Below are positions 45,041 through 53,924 of a stretch of 64,000 nucleotides of DNA, one piece after another (the stretch's first letter is position 1; the number at the start of each line of letters is the position of its first letter). The DNA is from CAMDPA01 sp964574325 (lineage in GTDB: Bacteria; Pseudomonadota; Alphaproteobacteria; Rhizobiales; Hyphomicrobiaceae). The notes under the pieces are model-generated. The model made no database searches. It was not told the origin of the DNA and worked only from the letters and a program-made list of their open reading frames with translations. A program made the position numbers and the translations under genes. The DNA lies in NCBI GenBank assembly GCA_964574325.1, contig CAZNMY010000015.1, positions 1 through 64,000 on the forward strand, given 5' to 3'.

Positions 45041-45652
45041 TTGAAGATCATCGACGAGGCGCGTGCGCCGAACCCCCGGCGTGTCCGGATATTCCTGGCC
45101 GAGAAGGGCATTTCCATTCCGTTCGAGCCCCTCAGCCTGTTGAAGCTCGAGCACAAGAGCGAGGCGATGCTTCGGCTCAATCCATTCGCCCAGGTGCCGA
45201 TCCTGGTGCTCGACGACGGCTCGACGTTGTCGGAAAGCGTCGCGATCTGCCGCTATTTCGAGGAATTGCAGCCGGCGCCGGCACTGTTCGGCCAGGGGGC
45301 CCGGGAAATGGCCGAAGTCGAGATGTGGAACCGGCGGATCGAACTCGGCCTGTTCCAGGCGGTGGCGCACTGCTTCCGGCATACCCATCCGGCTATGGCG
45401 GTGATGGAGCAGCCGCAGATCGCAGCCTGGGGCGATGTGAACCGTGGCCGTGTCGGCGACGTGCTGGCGTTGATCGACGGCCATCTCGCCGGGCGGGCGC
45501 ATATCGCGGGGCCGGACTTCTCGATTGCGGATATCACGCTGCTGGTGGCGGTCGACTTCATGAAACCGGCCAAGATCGAACGTCCGGCCGGGCTCGCAAA
45601 CCTGGAGCGCTGGTACAACGCGGTGTCGTCGCGGCCGAGCGCCAAGGCCTAA
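45041..45652 (+). CDS. Glutathione S-transferase family protein
   Basis: This 203-residue cytosolic GST has the thioredoxin-like N-terminal domain (IIDEARAPNPRRVRIFLAEKG; QVPILVLDDGSTLSESVAICRYFEE) and an all-helical C-terminal domain (GPDFSIADITLLVAVDF with the N-capping box). Ser/Tyr/Cys in the catalytic first helix is replaced by the SxP-less 'APNPRRV' region, as in many bacterial GSTs of unknown substrate. There is no ATG in the early frame; the TTG at 45041, six bases behind AAGGA, is the likely start. Confidence 0.85.
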   Translation: MKIIDEARAPNPRRVRIFLAEKGISIPFEPLSLLKLEHKSEAMLRLNPFAQVPILVLDDGSTLSESVAICRYFEELQPAPALFGQGAREMAEVEMWNRRIELGLFQAVAHCFRHTHPAMAVMEQPQIAAWGDVNRGRVGDVLALIDGHLAGRAHIAGPDFSIADITLLVAVDFMKPAKIERPAGLANLERWYNAVSSRPSAKA

Positions 45653-45790
45653 GTCGGTCGTCCATTGAACCAACGGTGTCTGTTCCCTGGGTAACAGACA
45701 CGCTCGTCTCGCGGATGTAGGAATGCAGAATCAACAATGCATGAGCGAACAATGTATGAGCGCTGGGGCCAACCGGCGCGGGATGGATCG

Positions 45791-46534
45791 ATGAAACTGA
45801 CGATCGTCGGCTGCGGTGATGCGTTCGGGTCCGGCGGCCGCCTCCAGACCTGCTTTTGCGTCGACAGCAGCCAGGGGCGTCTCCTGATCGATTGCGGAGC
45901 AACGGCGCTGATCGGGCTGGAGCGCGTGGGCATCGATCCCAACAGCATCGATGCCATCGTGATCTCGCATCTCCACGGCGACCATTTCAGCGGCCTCGTG
46001 TGGTGGTATCTGCACGCGCTGCACGTGTCGAAGCGGCGCACGGCGCTGACGGTTGCGGGGCCGGTCGGAATCGAAAACCGGTTCAAGCAGGCCGCGGAGG
46101 CCCTGTTTCCCGGGTCGCTGCGCGCGGAGATGCCGTTCGAGATGCGGTTCGTCGAGCAGGTGGCGGGGCGGCCGGACAAGGTCGGTGATTTCACCGTGAC
46201 CGCGTTCGAGGTCAGCCATCCCTCGGGGGCGGCGTCGCATGCGTTGCGACTGGAGGGGGGCGGCAGGACGATCGCGTTCTCGGGCGATACCGAATGGGTC
46301 GAGCCGCTGGCTGCGTGTGCCTCGCAAGCCGATCTGTTCCTGTGCGAGTGCTATGCCTACGACCGGCCGGTTCGCTATCACATGAATTGGCTGAAGCTGA
46401 AGGCCGAGTTGCCCCGGCTGGGCGCCAGGCGCGTCGTTCTCACGCACATGAACGCGGATATGCTGGCCAACCTCGAGCACGTCGGCGCGCCGGGCGTAAT
46501 GCTCGCCGAGGACGGGATGACAATCGAGTTCTGA
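45791..46534 (+). CDS. MBL-fold metallohydrolase (RNase Z-like layout)
   Basis: This 247-residue metallo-beta-lactamase-fold protein carries the two-metal site: SHLHGDHFSG (HxHxDH), the bridging Asp in FSGDTEW, and a histidine near VLTHMN. The N-terminal MKLTIVGCGDAFGSGGRLQTCFCV and DCGATAL blocks are typical of the RNase Z/ElaC-like subgroup, but the exosite arm of tRNase Z is not apparent, so the substrate is uncertain. The start ATG at 45791 gives MKLTIVG. It is followed with no gap by the uracil-DNA glycosylase gene, so they are cotranscribed. Confidence 0.85.
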   Translation: MKLTIVGCGDAFGSGGRLQTCFCVDSSQGRLLIDCGATALIGLERVGIDPNSIDAIVISHLHGDHFSGLVWWYLHALHVSKRRTALTVAGPVGIENRFKQAAEALFPGSLRAEMPFEMRFVEQVAGRPDKVGDFTVTAFEVSHPSGAASHALRLEGGGRTIAFSGDTEWVEPLAACASQADLFLCECYAYDRPVRYHMNWLKLKAELPRLGARRVVLTHMNADMLANLEHVGAPGVMLAEDGMTIEF

Positions 46535-47185
46535 ATGCCTCGATCCCAATCGTTGGACAGCCTGCTGCGGGAGATCCGGGCGTGCCGCGTGTGCGTCGAG
46601 CGTCCGCTCGGCGCGCCGCTCCCCCATCGGCCAAGACCGGTGTTGCGTGCGGCGCGGAGCGCTCGGCTGGCGGTCTTCAGCCAGGCACCCGGCGTTCGCG
46701 TGCACGCGTCTGGCGTGCCGTTCACGGACCCCTCGGGTGATCGGCTGAGGGCCTGGATGGGCGTGTCGGCGGAAGAGTTCTACGATGTCGAGCGGGTCGC
46801 GATCGTACCGATGGGGTTCTGCTTTCCGGGCCTCGACCGGCACGGCGCGGACCTGCCGCCGCGACGGGAATGCGCGCCACTATGGCGGGAGCGGGTGCTC
46901 GAGGCCCTACCGAATGTCGAACTGGTGCTGCTGGTCGGCTCCTATGCGCAGCGCTGGCACCTGGCGTCAGCGCGAGGCGGGAACATGACCGAGGTCGTTC
47001 AGGGGTGGCGGGAGGTGCCACGCGAAAGCGGGAAGAGGCGCCATATCCCGTTGCCGCATCCCTCGTGGCGCAACAACGCCTGGATCAAGCGGCACCCATG
47101 GTTCGAGGCGGAGTTGCTGCCGGAGCTGCGGGGCGAGGTCCGGCGCCTGCTGGATGGGCCCGATCGAAACGGCCCCGCGCCGTAG
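46535..47185 (+). CDS. Uracil-DNA glycosylase family 4-like protein (Fe-S)
   Basis: This 216-residue DNA-repair protein has four cysteines in the pattern of the family 4 [4Fe-4S] site: C17 and C20 (RACRVC), C96 (GFCFPG) and C113 (RREC), with 16 residues between the last two. The motif A region SQAPGVRVHASGVPFTDPSGDRL and motif B HPSWRN are present, though HPS replaces the HPAA-type loop. It removes uracil or related damaged bases from DNA. Translation starts at the ATG immediately after the stop of the MBL gene. Confidence 0.85.
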   Translation: MPRSQSLDSLLREIRACRVCVERPLGAPLPHRPRPVLRAARSARLAVFSQAPGVRVHASGVPFTDPSGDRLRAWMGVSAEEFYDVERVAIVPMGFCFPGLDRHGADLPPRRECAPLWRERVLEALPNVELVLLVGSYAQRWHLASARGGNMTEVVQGWREVPRESGKRRHIPLPHPSWRNNAWIKRHPWFEAELLPELRGEVRRLLDGPDRNGPAP

Positions 47186-47230
47186 TGGCGCGAGGCCGGG
47201 AGTTCGACCGGAATCAGCTTCGTCTCACCT

Positions 47231-47545
47231 TCACCAGTAACGACGACGGCGGACGATGAAGTACCGGCGCGGGCGGCGGCGGATGTAGTAGACCCGCCGG
47301 GGGCGCCGGACGTAGAACACGCGACGACGCACGTAGCGACGGCGGCGGACGATGTAGAACTGGTTGGGCTGCAATTCGGATTCGACGGTTTCGGCGACGG
47401 CCTGAGCCGGATCGGCCGGCTGGACCGGGTGGGGGCTCGCTCCTTCGGCGGCCTCGGCGGAGCCGGGGACCGAAAGACCACAGGCGGCGGCGGCACCGAC
47501 GCCGAGCATGAGTTTAAGCAGTCTCCGTCGCGCAAGTGGTTCCAT
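47231..47545 (-). CDS. Exported Arg/Tyr-rich small basic protein
   Basis: This 104-residue protein starts at MEPLARRRLLKLMLG. It has a twin-arginine-like or Sec-type signal peptide (RRRLLKLMLGVGAAAACGLSVPGSAEA), an acidic/Pro spacer, and then about 40 residues that are nearly all Arg, Tyr, Val, Ile and Phe: YVRRRVFYVRRPRR, RRYFIVRRRRYW. Three arginine-rich blocks recur with a Y-x-V/I-R-R-R spacing. I recognise no family. The extreme basic tail could bind nucleic acid, polysaccharide or the outer membrane. It ends facing the UDG gene. Confidence 0.6.
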   Translation of the reverse strand: MEPLARRRLLKLMLGVGAAAACGLSVPGSAEAAEGASPHPVQPADPAQAVAETVESELQPNQFYIVRRRRYVRRRVFYVRRPRRVYYIRRRPRRYFIVRRRRYW

Positions 47546-47673
47546 TTGACAGTCACCCTCGATGATGTTGGGCCGCAGACCGGCACAATCCGAGGCTATC
47601 ATTGCCGACGGATTTTGAAAGTGCTTTGCGCGAAATCAGTAAGTAACGGCAGCCCGCGCATGCGGCAGGGCAA

Positions 47674-48348
47674 CTACTGCAGGAAAGACCGGATCAGCCG
47701 CTTGGCGTCGGCGCTGTCCCACTCAGCCGCGCCGGTGAGGCGGCCGATCTCGCGTCCCTGCCTGTCGATCAGCAGCGTCGTCGGCATGCCGGCCGCCTTC
47801 AATGCCGTGCCAACCCGGGCTGTCGGATCGATGTAGAGTGCGAGATCGGTCGATTTGGACGAGGTCAGGAATTTCTGGGCGGCTTCTGCGCCCGCGCGAT
47901 CGACGGCGAGCGCCACGACCTCGAAGTCTTTCGAGCCCAGCTCGCGCTGGAGTGCTGCCAGAGCCGGCATTTCCTTGCGGCAAGGTGCGCACCAGGTCGC
48001 CCACAGGTTGACGAGGACGACGCGGCCTTGCCACTCCTTCAGCGTGCGCGGCTGGCCTTTGCCATCCGAAAACGAGACCTCGGGCAGCGCTTCAGGCGCC
48101 GACTTGAAGACGAACGCGGCCATCTCCCCGGTGTTGAGCTTGCCTTGCCCGGTGGATGCGGGGCGGGCCGGCGCCGGAATGGGCGCGCCGGGAGTGGGGG
48201 GCGCGCCGGACGAGGGGTTCGACGACTGCTGGACGTTGTCACGGGCACCGAGCGTGACGTATACCGCCGCGAACCCGGCCAGAGCTGCCAGCACCGTCAC
48301 GACGATCGCCCGCGAGGCCGTCACGGGGCCTGCCGTCTTGCCACTCAT
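47674..48348 (-). CDS. tlpA: TlpA-type thiol:disulfide oxidoreductase
   Basis: This 224-residue membrane-anchored thioredoxin-like protein has an N-terminal transmembrane helix (AIVVTVLAALAGFAAVYVTLG), a Pro/Ala-rich linker, and the redox domain with NLWATWCAPCRKEMPALA as active-site C-A-P-C and the cis-Pro loop in GMPTTLLIDRQGREIGR. TlpA reduces CcmG-like or copper-site cysteines for cytochrome oxidase assembly in rhizobia. It is transcribed divergently from argH. Confidence 0.9.
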   Translation of the reverse strand: MSGKTAGPVTASRAIVVTVLAALAGFAAVYVTLGARDNVQQSSNPSSGAPPTPGAPIPAPARPASTGQGKLNTGEMAAFVFKSAPEALPEVSFSDGKGQPRTLKEWQGRVVLVNLWATWCAPCRKEMPALAALQRELGSKDFEVVALAVDRAGAEAAQKFLTSSKSTDLALYIDPTARVGTALKAAGMPTTLLIDRQGREIGRLTGAAEWDSADAKRLIRSFLQ

Positions 48349-48460
48349 GTCGTTTGGCCGTTCATATCGTTTCGCCGCTCACAGAGTATTGCTCGTCTCA
48401 CCCGTGATCTTCACGAGATGGGATGTCACGTCGCGCCGCACAATCCGGAGCCCATGCCTC

Positions 48461-49900
48461 ATGTCCAAGGACACCGACAAGCAAAGCCTGTCTCAACAGA
48501 TGTCGGCCAACAAGATGTGGGGCGGGCGCTTCAGCGCGTCGCCAGCCGAGATCATGGAGGAGATAAACGCCTCGATCGGCTTCGACAAGCGGCTCGCTAC
48601 CCAGGACATCCGTGGCTCGAAGGCGCATGCGGAGATGCTGGCGGCGGCCGGGATCATCACCAGGGAGGACGCCAAGCGCATCATCGCGGGGCTCGATCAG
48701 ATCCTGGGCGAGGTGGAAGCCGGCTCGATGGCGTGGTCGCGGGCACTGGAAGATGTCCACATGAACGTCGAGAGCCGGCTCAAGGACAATATCGGTGCGC
48801 CGGCCGGACGGCTGCACACCGCGCGGTCCCGCAACGACCAGGTCGCGACCGATTTCAAGCTGTGGGTGCGCGACCGGATCGACGCCATGGATCAAGCTCT
48901 CGGCGGGTTGCAGCTTGCACTTGCGCGCAAGGCCGAAGCGCATGCGGCGACGGTCATGCCGGGGTTCACGCACCTGCAGCCGGCGCAGCCCGTGACGTTC
49001 GGGCATCATCTGCTGGCCTACGTCGAGATGATCGGCCGGGATCGCGGGCGGTTCGCGGATGCGCGCGCGCGGCTCAACGAGTGCCCGCTGGGGGCGGCAG
49101 CACTTGCCGGCACGTCGTTTCCGATCGATCGCCATGCGACCGCTTCGGCGCTCGGCTTCGACCGGCCGACGGCGAATTCGCTCGACAGCGTGTCCGACCG
49201 CGATTTTGCGCTGGAGACGCTGGCGGCGGCCTCGATCGCGGCGATGCATCTGTCGCGTTTCGCCGAGGAGATCGTGATCTGGATGACGCCGCAGTTCGGC
49301 TTCATCACGCTTTCCGACAAGTTCACGACGGGCTCGTCGATCATGCCGCAGAAGCGCAATCCGGACGCGGCCGAGCTCTCCCGGGCGAAGGTCGGGCGGA
49401 TCGCAGGCGCGTTCCAGAGCCTGCTGATGGTGATGAAGGGGCTGCCGCTCGCCTACTCGAAGGACATGCAGGAAGACAAGGAGGTCACGTTCGATGCGCT
49501 CGACAGCTTCGGGCTCGCGGTCGCGGCGATGTCCGGCATGGTCGAGGATCTGGAGCCGCGCGCGGATGTGATGCGGGCGGCTGCGGGGCGCGGATACTCG
49601 ACGGCGACCGATATCGCGGATTGGCTGGTGCGAGAGCTGAAGATGCCGTTCCGCGATGCGCATCACGTTACCGGGCGCGTGGTTTCGCTGGCCGAAGGGC
49701 GCGGGGTGGAGCTCGAAGCGCTGTCGCTGGCCGATCTGAAATCGATCGAACCGCGGTTCCGCGCCGATGCGCTCGATGTGCTCAGTGTGGACAATTCGGT
49801 GAAGAGCCGGACCAGCCATGGTGGAACTGCGCCACAGAACGTGCGGAAAATGGCCCGGGGGTGGGTGCGGAAGCTGGAAAAGGCGGCGGAGCGGGTCTAG
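48461..49900 (+). CDS. argH: Argininosuccinate lyase
   Basis: This 479-residue enzyme splits argininosuccinate to arginine and fumarate. The superfamily signature GSSIMPQKRNPD (catalytic Ser loop) and the active-site regions LHTARSRNDQVATDFKLWV and QPVTFGHHLLAY are all present. I start at ATG 48461 (MSKDTDKQ); an ATG 13 codons later (MSANKMWGGRF) would also be a normal N-terminus. It is followed after about 95 bases by lptM and then lysA, a conserved order in Rhizobiales. Confidence 0.96.
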   Translation: MSKDTDKQSLSQQMSANKMWGGRFSASPAEIMEEINASIGFDKRLATQDIRGSKAHAEMLAAAGIITREDAKRIIAGLDQILGEVEAGSMAWSRALEDVHMNVESRLKDNIGAPAGRLHTARSRNDQVATDFKLWVRDRIDAMDQALGGLQLALARKAEAHAATVMPGFTHLQPAQPVTFGHHLLAYVEMIGRDRGRFADARARLNECPLGAAALAGTSFPIDRHATASALGFDRPTANSLDSVSDRDFALETLAAASIAAMHLSRFAEEIVIWMTPQFGFITLSDKFTTGSSIMPQKRNPDAAELSRAKVGRIAGAFQSLLMVMKGLPLAYSKDMQEDKEVTFDALDSFGLAVAAMSGMVEDLEPRADVMRAAAGRGYSTATDIADWLVRELKMPFRDAHHVTGRVVSLAEGRGVELEALSLADLKSIEPRFRADALDVLSVDNSVKSRTSHGGTAPQNVRKMARGWVRKLEKAAERV

Positions 49901-49995
49901 GAGTAGGGTGCTTTCGTTTGCGCTGCATCAGCGGCGCGGGGTATAGAGTTCGGAACGCCGCGCCGTCTCTGGCACGGAACGAGGTTGAACCTGAT

Positions 49996-50223
49996 ATGCC
50001 GGCCCATCTGCCGACCACGGCGAAAAATGCACTGCTGATCCTGGCCGCGGGCACGATGCTCGCCGGTTGTGGCGTGCGCGGGCCGCTCCAGATGCCGAAG
50101 GCAGATGCTGCTGGTCCCGCGACGCCGGAAGCTACGGCGTCAGCCGATTCAGGCCAGGGCAAGCCGGCCAATACTGCGGCCAAGCCGCATCAAGGCTTCA
50201 TCCTCGACGGCCTGCTGCGCTGA
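49996..50223 (+). CDS. lptM: LPS translocon maturation lipoprotein LptM (YifL)
   Basis: This 75-residue lipoprotein has a signal peptide ending in the lipobox LAGC (Cys becomes the acylated N-terminus) followed by GVRGPLQMP, the conserved LptM/YifL motif, then a disordered Ala/Pro tail. LptM supports disulfide maturation of LptD in the outer membrane. The position between argH and lysA supports the call. Confidence 0.85.
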   Translation: MPAHLPTTAKNALLILAAGTMLAGCGVRGPLQMPKADAAGPATPEATASADSGQGKPANTAAKPHQGFILDGLLR

Positions 50224-50494
50224 TTTGCAGCGTAGTGCCGGGGCGGATCTCGGCTCTCTCCCTCGAAGTGTGTAGACGCCGGTTCTGCGCGCGGTCGGCT
50301 TTGTCGACCGGCTTCGGCCGGGGAAACTGCTGGAGCGGTCGAGGCAGATACCGGACCACCGACGAAACATCGGGGTAACCAGGTGAAGTCTCGATCGCTT
50401 CGCCAAGTTCCCGGTCTCGGCTAGCGGATTGATGCGGGGCAGCGCTTGTTGCTACATGCACGCCGACGACAGATGACAACCCGGCGGCCCCGAC

Positions 50495-51769
50495 ATGCTT
50501 CAATTCACCTACTCCCGCGGCGTGCTGCACGCGGAGGGCGTCAGTCTGGCCGCCATCGCTGCCGAGGTCGGCACGCCGTTCTACTGCTATTCGACCGCGG
50601 CTTTCGAAGGGCAATATCGGGCCCTCGATCGTGCTTTTGCCGGGACCGATCACCTCATCTGCTACGCGATGAAGGCGAATTCCAACCAGGCCGTGCTCGC
50701 GACAATGGCGCGGCTCGGCGCCGGCATGGATGTGGTGTCGGTCGGGGAGTTGAAGCGTGCGCTGGCGGCCGGTGTGCCCGCATCGAAGGTGATCTTTGCG
50801 GGCGTCGGCAAGACGCGCGATGAGATGGCATTCGCGATTTCGCAGGGCATCCTGGGCTTCAACGTCGAGAGCGAGTCGGAGCTCGAGGCGCTGTCTTCCG
50901 TGGCGGTCGAACTCGGCCGAACCGCGCGCATCGCATTGCGCGTCAATCCGTATGTGGATGCCAAGACGCACGCCAAGATCTCGACGGGCAAATCCGAGAA
51001 CAAGTTCGGCATTCCCTTCAATGATGCGCCGCGCCTGATGGATCGGGCACGTGCGCTGCCGGGGTTGGCTGCCGTCGGCATCCACATGCACATCGGCAGC
51101 CAGATCACGGACGCGAAGCTGTCGCCGTTCCGCGATGCATTCACGCTGATGCGCGAGCTGGCGCTGGACTTGCGCGCGCGCGGGCATGAACTCGAGCATC
51201 TCGATCTCGGCGGCGGGCTCGGCGTGTCCTACGTACTCGGCAACCAGCCGCCGCCCGATCCCGCGGCCTATGCGGCGGTGGCGAAGGAGGTGCTCGGCGA
51301 TCTCGGTTTGAAGCTCGTGATGGAACCAGGGCGGTTGCTCGTCGGCAATGCGGGCGTGCTGGTGACGCGCGTGATCTTCGTCAAGGAAGGCGAGGGGCGG
51401 CGCTTCACGATCGTCGATGCCGCGATGAACGACTTGATCCGGCCGACGCTGTACGAAGCGCATCACGAGATCTGGCCGGTGGCCGAGGCGCATCGCGATG
51501 CCGGGACGGTGGTGCAGGATCTCGTCGGTCCCGTGTGCGAGACGGGCGACTATATCGCGCTGGAGCGGCCGCTGCCGCCATTCGTCGCCGGCGATCTGGT
51601 CGCCGTGATGACGGCCGGGGCCTACGGCGCCGTGATGGCATCGACGTACAACACGCGTCCGCTGGTGCCGGAGGTGCTGGTGCGCGGCAACGAGTGGGCC
51701 GTGGTCCGGCCACGGATGGAGGTCGAGGCGATCATCGCGCTCGATCGTCTGCCGGAATGGCTGGGGTAG
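50495..51769 (+). CDS. lysA: Diaminopimelate decarboxylase
   Basis: This 424-residue PLP enzyme makes lysine from meso-diaminopimelate. The PLP lysine is in CYAMKANSNQAVL, followed by HMHIGSQI, GGGLGVSY and EPGRLLVGNAG, with the C-terminal barrel DLVGPVCETGD (substrate Cys) and YTRP-equivalent 'YNTRP'. It continues the aspartate pathway begun by asd. The start is ATG 50495 (MLQFTYSRG). The 270 bases before it hold no recognisable gene. Confidence 0.97.
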   Translation: MLQFTYSRGVLHAEGVSLAAIAAEVGTPFYCYSTAAFEGQYRALDRAFAGTDHLICYAMKANSNQAVLATMARLGAGMDVVSVGELKRALAAGVPASKVIFAGVGKTRDEMAFAISQGILGFNVESESELEALSSVAVELGRTARIALRVNPYVDAKTHAKISTGKSENKFGIPFNDAPRLMDRARALPGLAAVGIHMHIGSQITDAKLSPFRDAFTLMRELALDLRARGHELEHLDLGGGLGVSYVLGNQPPPDPAAYAAVAKEVLGDLGLKLVMEPGRLLVGNAGVLVTRVIFVKEGEGRRFTIVDAAMNDLIRPTLYEAHHEIWPVAEAHRDAGTVVQDLVGPVCETGDYIALERPLPPFVAGDLVAVMTAGAYGAVMASTYNTRPLVPEVLVRGNEWAVVRPRMEVEAIIALDRLPEWLG

Positions 51770-51892
51770 TGGTGAGTGGTGAGTGGTGTGAAGGTCGACA
51801 GCCTTTTCACTCGCCGATCGGTTGCTTGTCAGCTGGGTCTCAGCCCGGCTTTTGCGAATTCGTCATGGCCGCGAAGTAAGGGAGGAAGTGCC

Positions 51893-52273
51893 GTGAGGCG
51901 GGTAACCTCGACGGTGCTGCTCTCGGTGGTGGCTTTCTCTGTGGACTGTAGGGCGGCCGTGCTGGAACGGCAGCCTGAAGGCGTGTCGCCGACATGCGCG
52001 ATCGAGATCGAGTTCCGTTTGCGGCGGGACGGGTTCGATGGGTCGACCTTCGAGCGCTTGTTGCGCTTCGCCGAGACCGAGCCTCTTATCAAGCATCTCT
52101 ACGACCTGCGCCAACGCTACGAGGACGGGCCGATCCTGTGCCTCGTGATCGATACCGTGGACGAGGCCCTGTCGGTCTTCGAGCGGCTGACCAACATCGT
52201 GCCCGTCCCGCGCGCCCGCTTGCCCCGCCTGCCGCCCCCGCCACCCGTCGTGCTGCGGTATAGGGGTGGTTGA
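51893..52273 (+). CDS. Small exported protein, unknown
   Basis: This 126-residue protein starts at a GTG directly behind AGGGAGG, a very strong ribosome site. It has a short hydrophobic leader (TSTVLLSVVAFSVDCRAAVL) that may be a signal peptide, a region with FERLLRFAETEPLIKHLYDLRQRYEDG and a Pro-rich tail (RLPRLPPPPPVVLR). I recognise no family. It lies between lysA and the RlmL-like gene; the ribosome site and codon use make it more likely real than chance. Confidence 0.55.
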   Translation: MRRVTSTVLLSVVAFSVDCRAAVLERQPEGVSPTCAIEIEFRLRRDGFDGSTFERLLRFAETEPLIKHLYDLRQRYEDGPILCLVIDTVDEALSVFERLTNIVPVPRARLPRLPPPPPVVLRYRGG

Positions 52274-52305
52274 GGTGGGGTGGTTCCCATCTTTGCATGT
52301 TCGGT

Positions 52306-52413
52306 CGTCATGGTCCGCGAAGGCGGACCACCCACGGCTCCTCGGAATTGATCGACTTGCGGTGCTTCCTCATCAGGGTGTCGTGGATGACCCGCCTGCG
52401 CGGGCCATGACGG
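52306..52413. repeat. Dispersed intergenic repeat, family B copy 2 (inverted)
   Basis: This is the reverse-orientation copy of the element at 39302-39427. The block GTCATGGTCCGCGAAGGCGG...CCCACGGCTCCTCG matches one end, and TCGTGGATGACCCGCC...CGGGCCATGACGG matches the other. The middle differs. It sits between the unknown exported protein and the RlmL-like methyltransferase. Confidence 0.75.
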
Positions 52414-52489
52414 TGGGTTTGGTTGGTGCGGAAGTGCCGTGCTCGAAAAACAGGTCGCCCCCACGCAGGCTTCCCGGTAAGCAGGCGGT

Positions 52490-53632
52490 ATGACCGAAGC
52501 AAACGAAGTGAAAGAATTCGAGATATTTCTGGTGGCGGCGCCGGGGCTGGAGGCGGCGCTGTGCGAGGAGGCGCGCGAGAAGGGGTTTGCCGAGCCGACG
52601 GTGATCAAGGGCGGCGTAACGGTGCGGGGCGGGTGGCGCGAGGTGTGGCGCGCGAACCTGGAGATCCGTGGCGCGAGCCGGGTGGTGGCGCGCATCGCGC
52701 AGTTCCGGGCGTTGCATCTGGCGCAGCTCGACAAGCGCTCGCGGAAGGTGGCGTGGGGCGAGGCTCTGCGTCGCGATCGGCCGTTCCGCGTCGAGGCGAC
52801 CTGCAAGACCTCGCGCATCTATCATTCGGGAGCGGCGGCGCAGCGCGTCGAACGCGCGATCAGCGAGGAACTCGGCGCGCCGTTGTCGGCCGAAGCGGAG
52901 GTGTGCATTCGCGTGCGCTTCGAAGACGACATGTGCACGATCGGCGTCGATACGTCGGGAGAGCTTCTGCACAAGCGCGGCTTCAAGGAGGCGGTGGCCA
53001 AGGCGCCGATGCGCGAGACGATGGCGGCGCTGCTGCTGCGTCTGTGCGGATATGACGGGCGCGAGCCGGTGCTCGATCCGATGTGCGGATCGGGGACGTT
53101 CGTGATCGAGGCGGCGGAAGTTGCGGCGGGGCTGATGCCGGGCCGCTCGAGACATTTCGCGTTCGAGCATCTGGCGTCGTTCGACGAGGCCGCGTGGGCC
53201 GGGATGCGTGAGGCCGCTTGTGGTGCGGCGGCGGTGCCGTCGGTGCGGTTCTACGGCAGCGACATCGACGCGGGCGCGATCGTGATGAGCCGGGCGAATG
53301 CGGAGCGCGCGGGCGTCGCCGCTTTCTGCGAGTTCAAGCAATTGGCATTCAGTGAAATCGTTGCGCCTGAAGGTCCGCCCAATTGTTCAGGAGGATTGGT
53401 CATCATCAATCCGCCCTACGGCGACCGGATTGGTGACAAGCCGCGGCTGACGTCGCTCTACCGCTCGATGGGGGAGACGCTGAAGGCGCGTTTCACCGGC
53501 TGGCGCGTCGGCATCGTGGCGAGCGACGAGGCGTTGGCGAATGCGTGCGGATTGCCGTGGCTACCCACGCAAGGCTCGATCTCGCACGGTGGTTTGCGCG
53601 TGACGCTGTACCAGACGGCGGCTCTTGCTTAG
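52490..53632 (+). CDS. RlmL-like THUMP / N2-guanine rRNA methyltransferase
   Basis: This 380-residue protein combines an N-terminal THUMP RNA-binding domain (VAAPGLEAALCEEAREKGF, 'KTSRIYHSGAAAQRVERAI') with a C-terminal methyltransferase (LDPMCGSGTFVIEAA as SAM motif I, and the catalytic NPPYGDRIG). This is the layout of RlmL/RlmN2-like 23S rRNA guanine-N2 methyltransferases (G2445 type). The second half (RlmK, G2069) present in the fused E. coli enzyme is absent. Start ATG at 52490; no clear ribosome site is seen. Confidence 0.9.
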   Translation: MTEANEVKEFEIFLVAAPGLEAALCEEAREKGFAEPTVIKGGVTVRGGWREVWRANLEIRGASRVVARIAQFRALHLAQLDKRSRKVAWGEALRRDRPFRVEATCKTSRIYHSGAAAQRVERAISEELGAPLSAEAEVCIRVRFEDDMCTIGVDTSGELLHKRGFKEAVAKAPMRETMAALLLRLCGYDGREPVLDPMCGSGTFVIEAAEVAAGLMPGRSRHFAFEHLASFDEAAWAGMREAACGAAAVPSVRFYGSDIDAGAIVMSRANAERAGVAAFCEFKQLAFSEIVAPEGPPNCSGGLVIINPPYGDRIGDKPRLTSLYRSMGETLKARFTGWRVGIVASDEALANACGLPWLPTQGSISHGGLRVTLYQTAALA

Positions 53633-53681
53633 GCGACTCAGAACAATAACTGCTTCGATTTTCACACGGGCCTCTCGGTTC

Positions 53682-53805
53682 TCCTCCCCCCCTTGTGGGG
53701 GAGGTGGCCCGTAGGGCCGGAGGGGGGAAGTCCAGCGAAAACCGTGCAATTGAATGCTCCTGAAAATCACCCCACCCCTGCCCCCTCCCCATTCAGGGGA
53801 GGGGG
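53682..53805. repeat. Palindromic GC-rich intergenic repeats
   Basis: Two hairpin units follow one another in the 292-base gap between the RlmL-like gene and the LLM oxidoreductase. The first has CCCCCTTGTGGGGG and GGCCCGTAGGGCC stems (53682-53732). The second is a 10-base perfect stem, CCCCCTCCCC (53781-53790) with GGGGAGGGGG (53796-53805), around ATTCA. Both resemble the REP-type repeats found many times in rhizobial genomes, and the first can pair with the second. They also lie where convergent transcription needs termination. Confidence 0.75.
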
Positions 53806-53924
53806 ACTACTTCGCCTTTGATGCTTGCGTATGGGACAAGCGAAGCAGATGTGTGAACGCCGTAGCCCACAGTGAGGGGAGGAGAAGTGCGAGTCGGCCT
53901 GCACATCGAAGGCTCGAACCCTAC

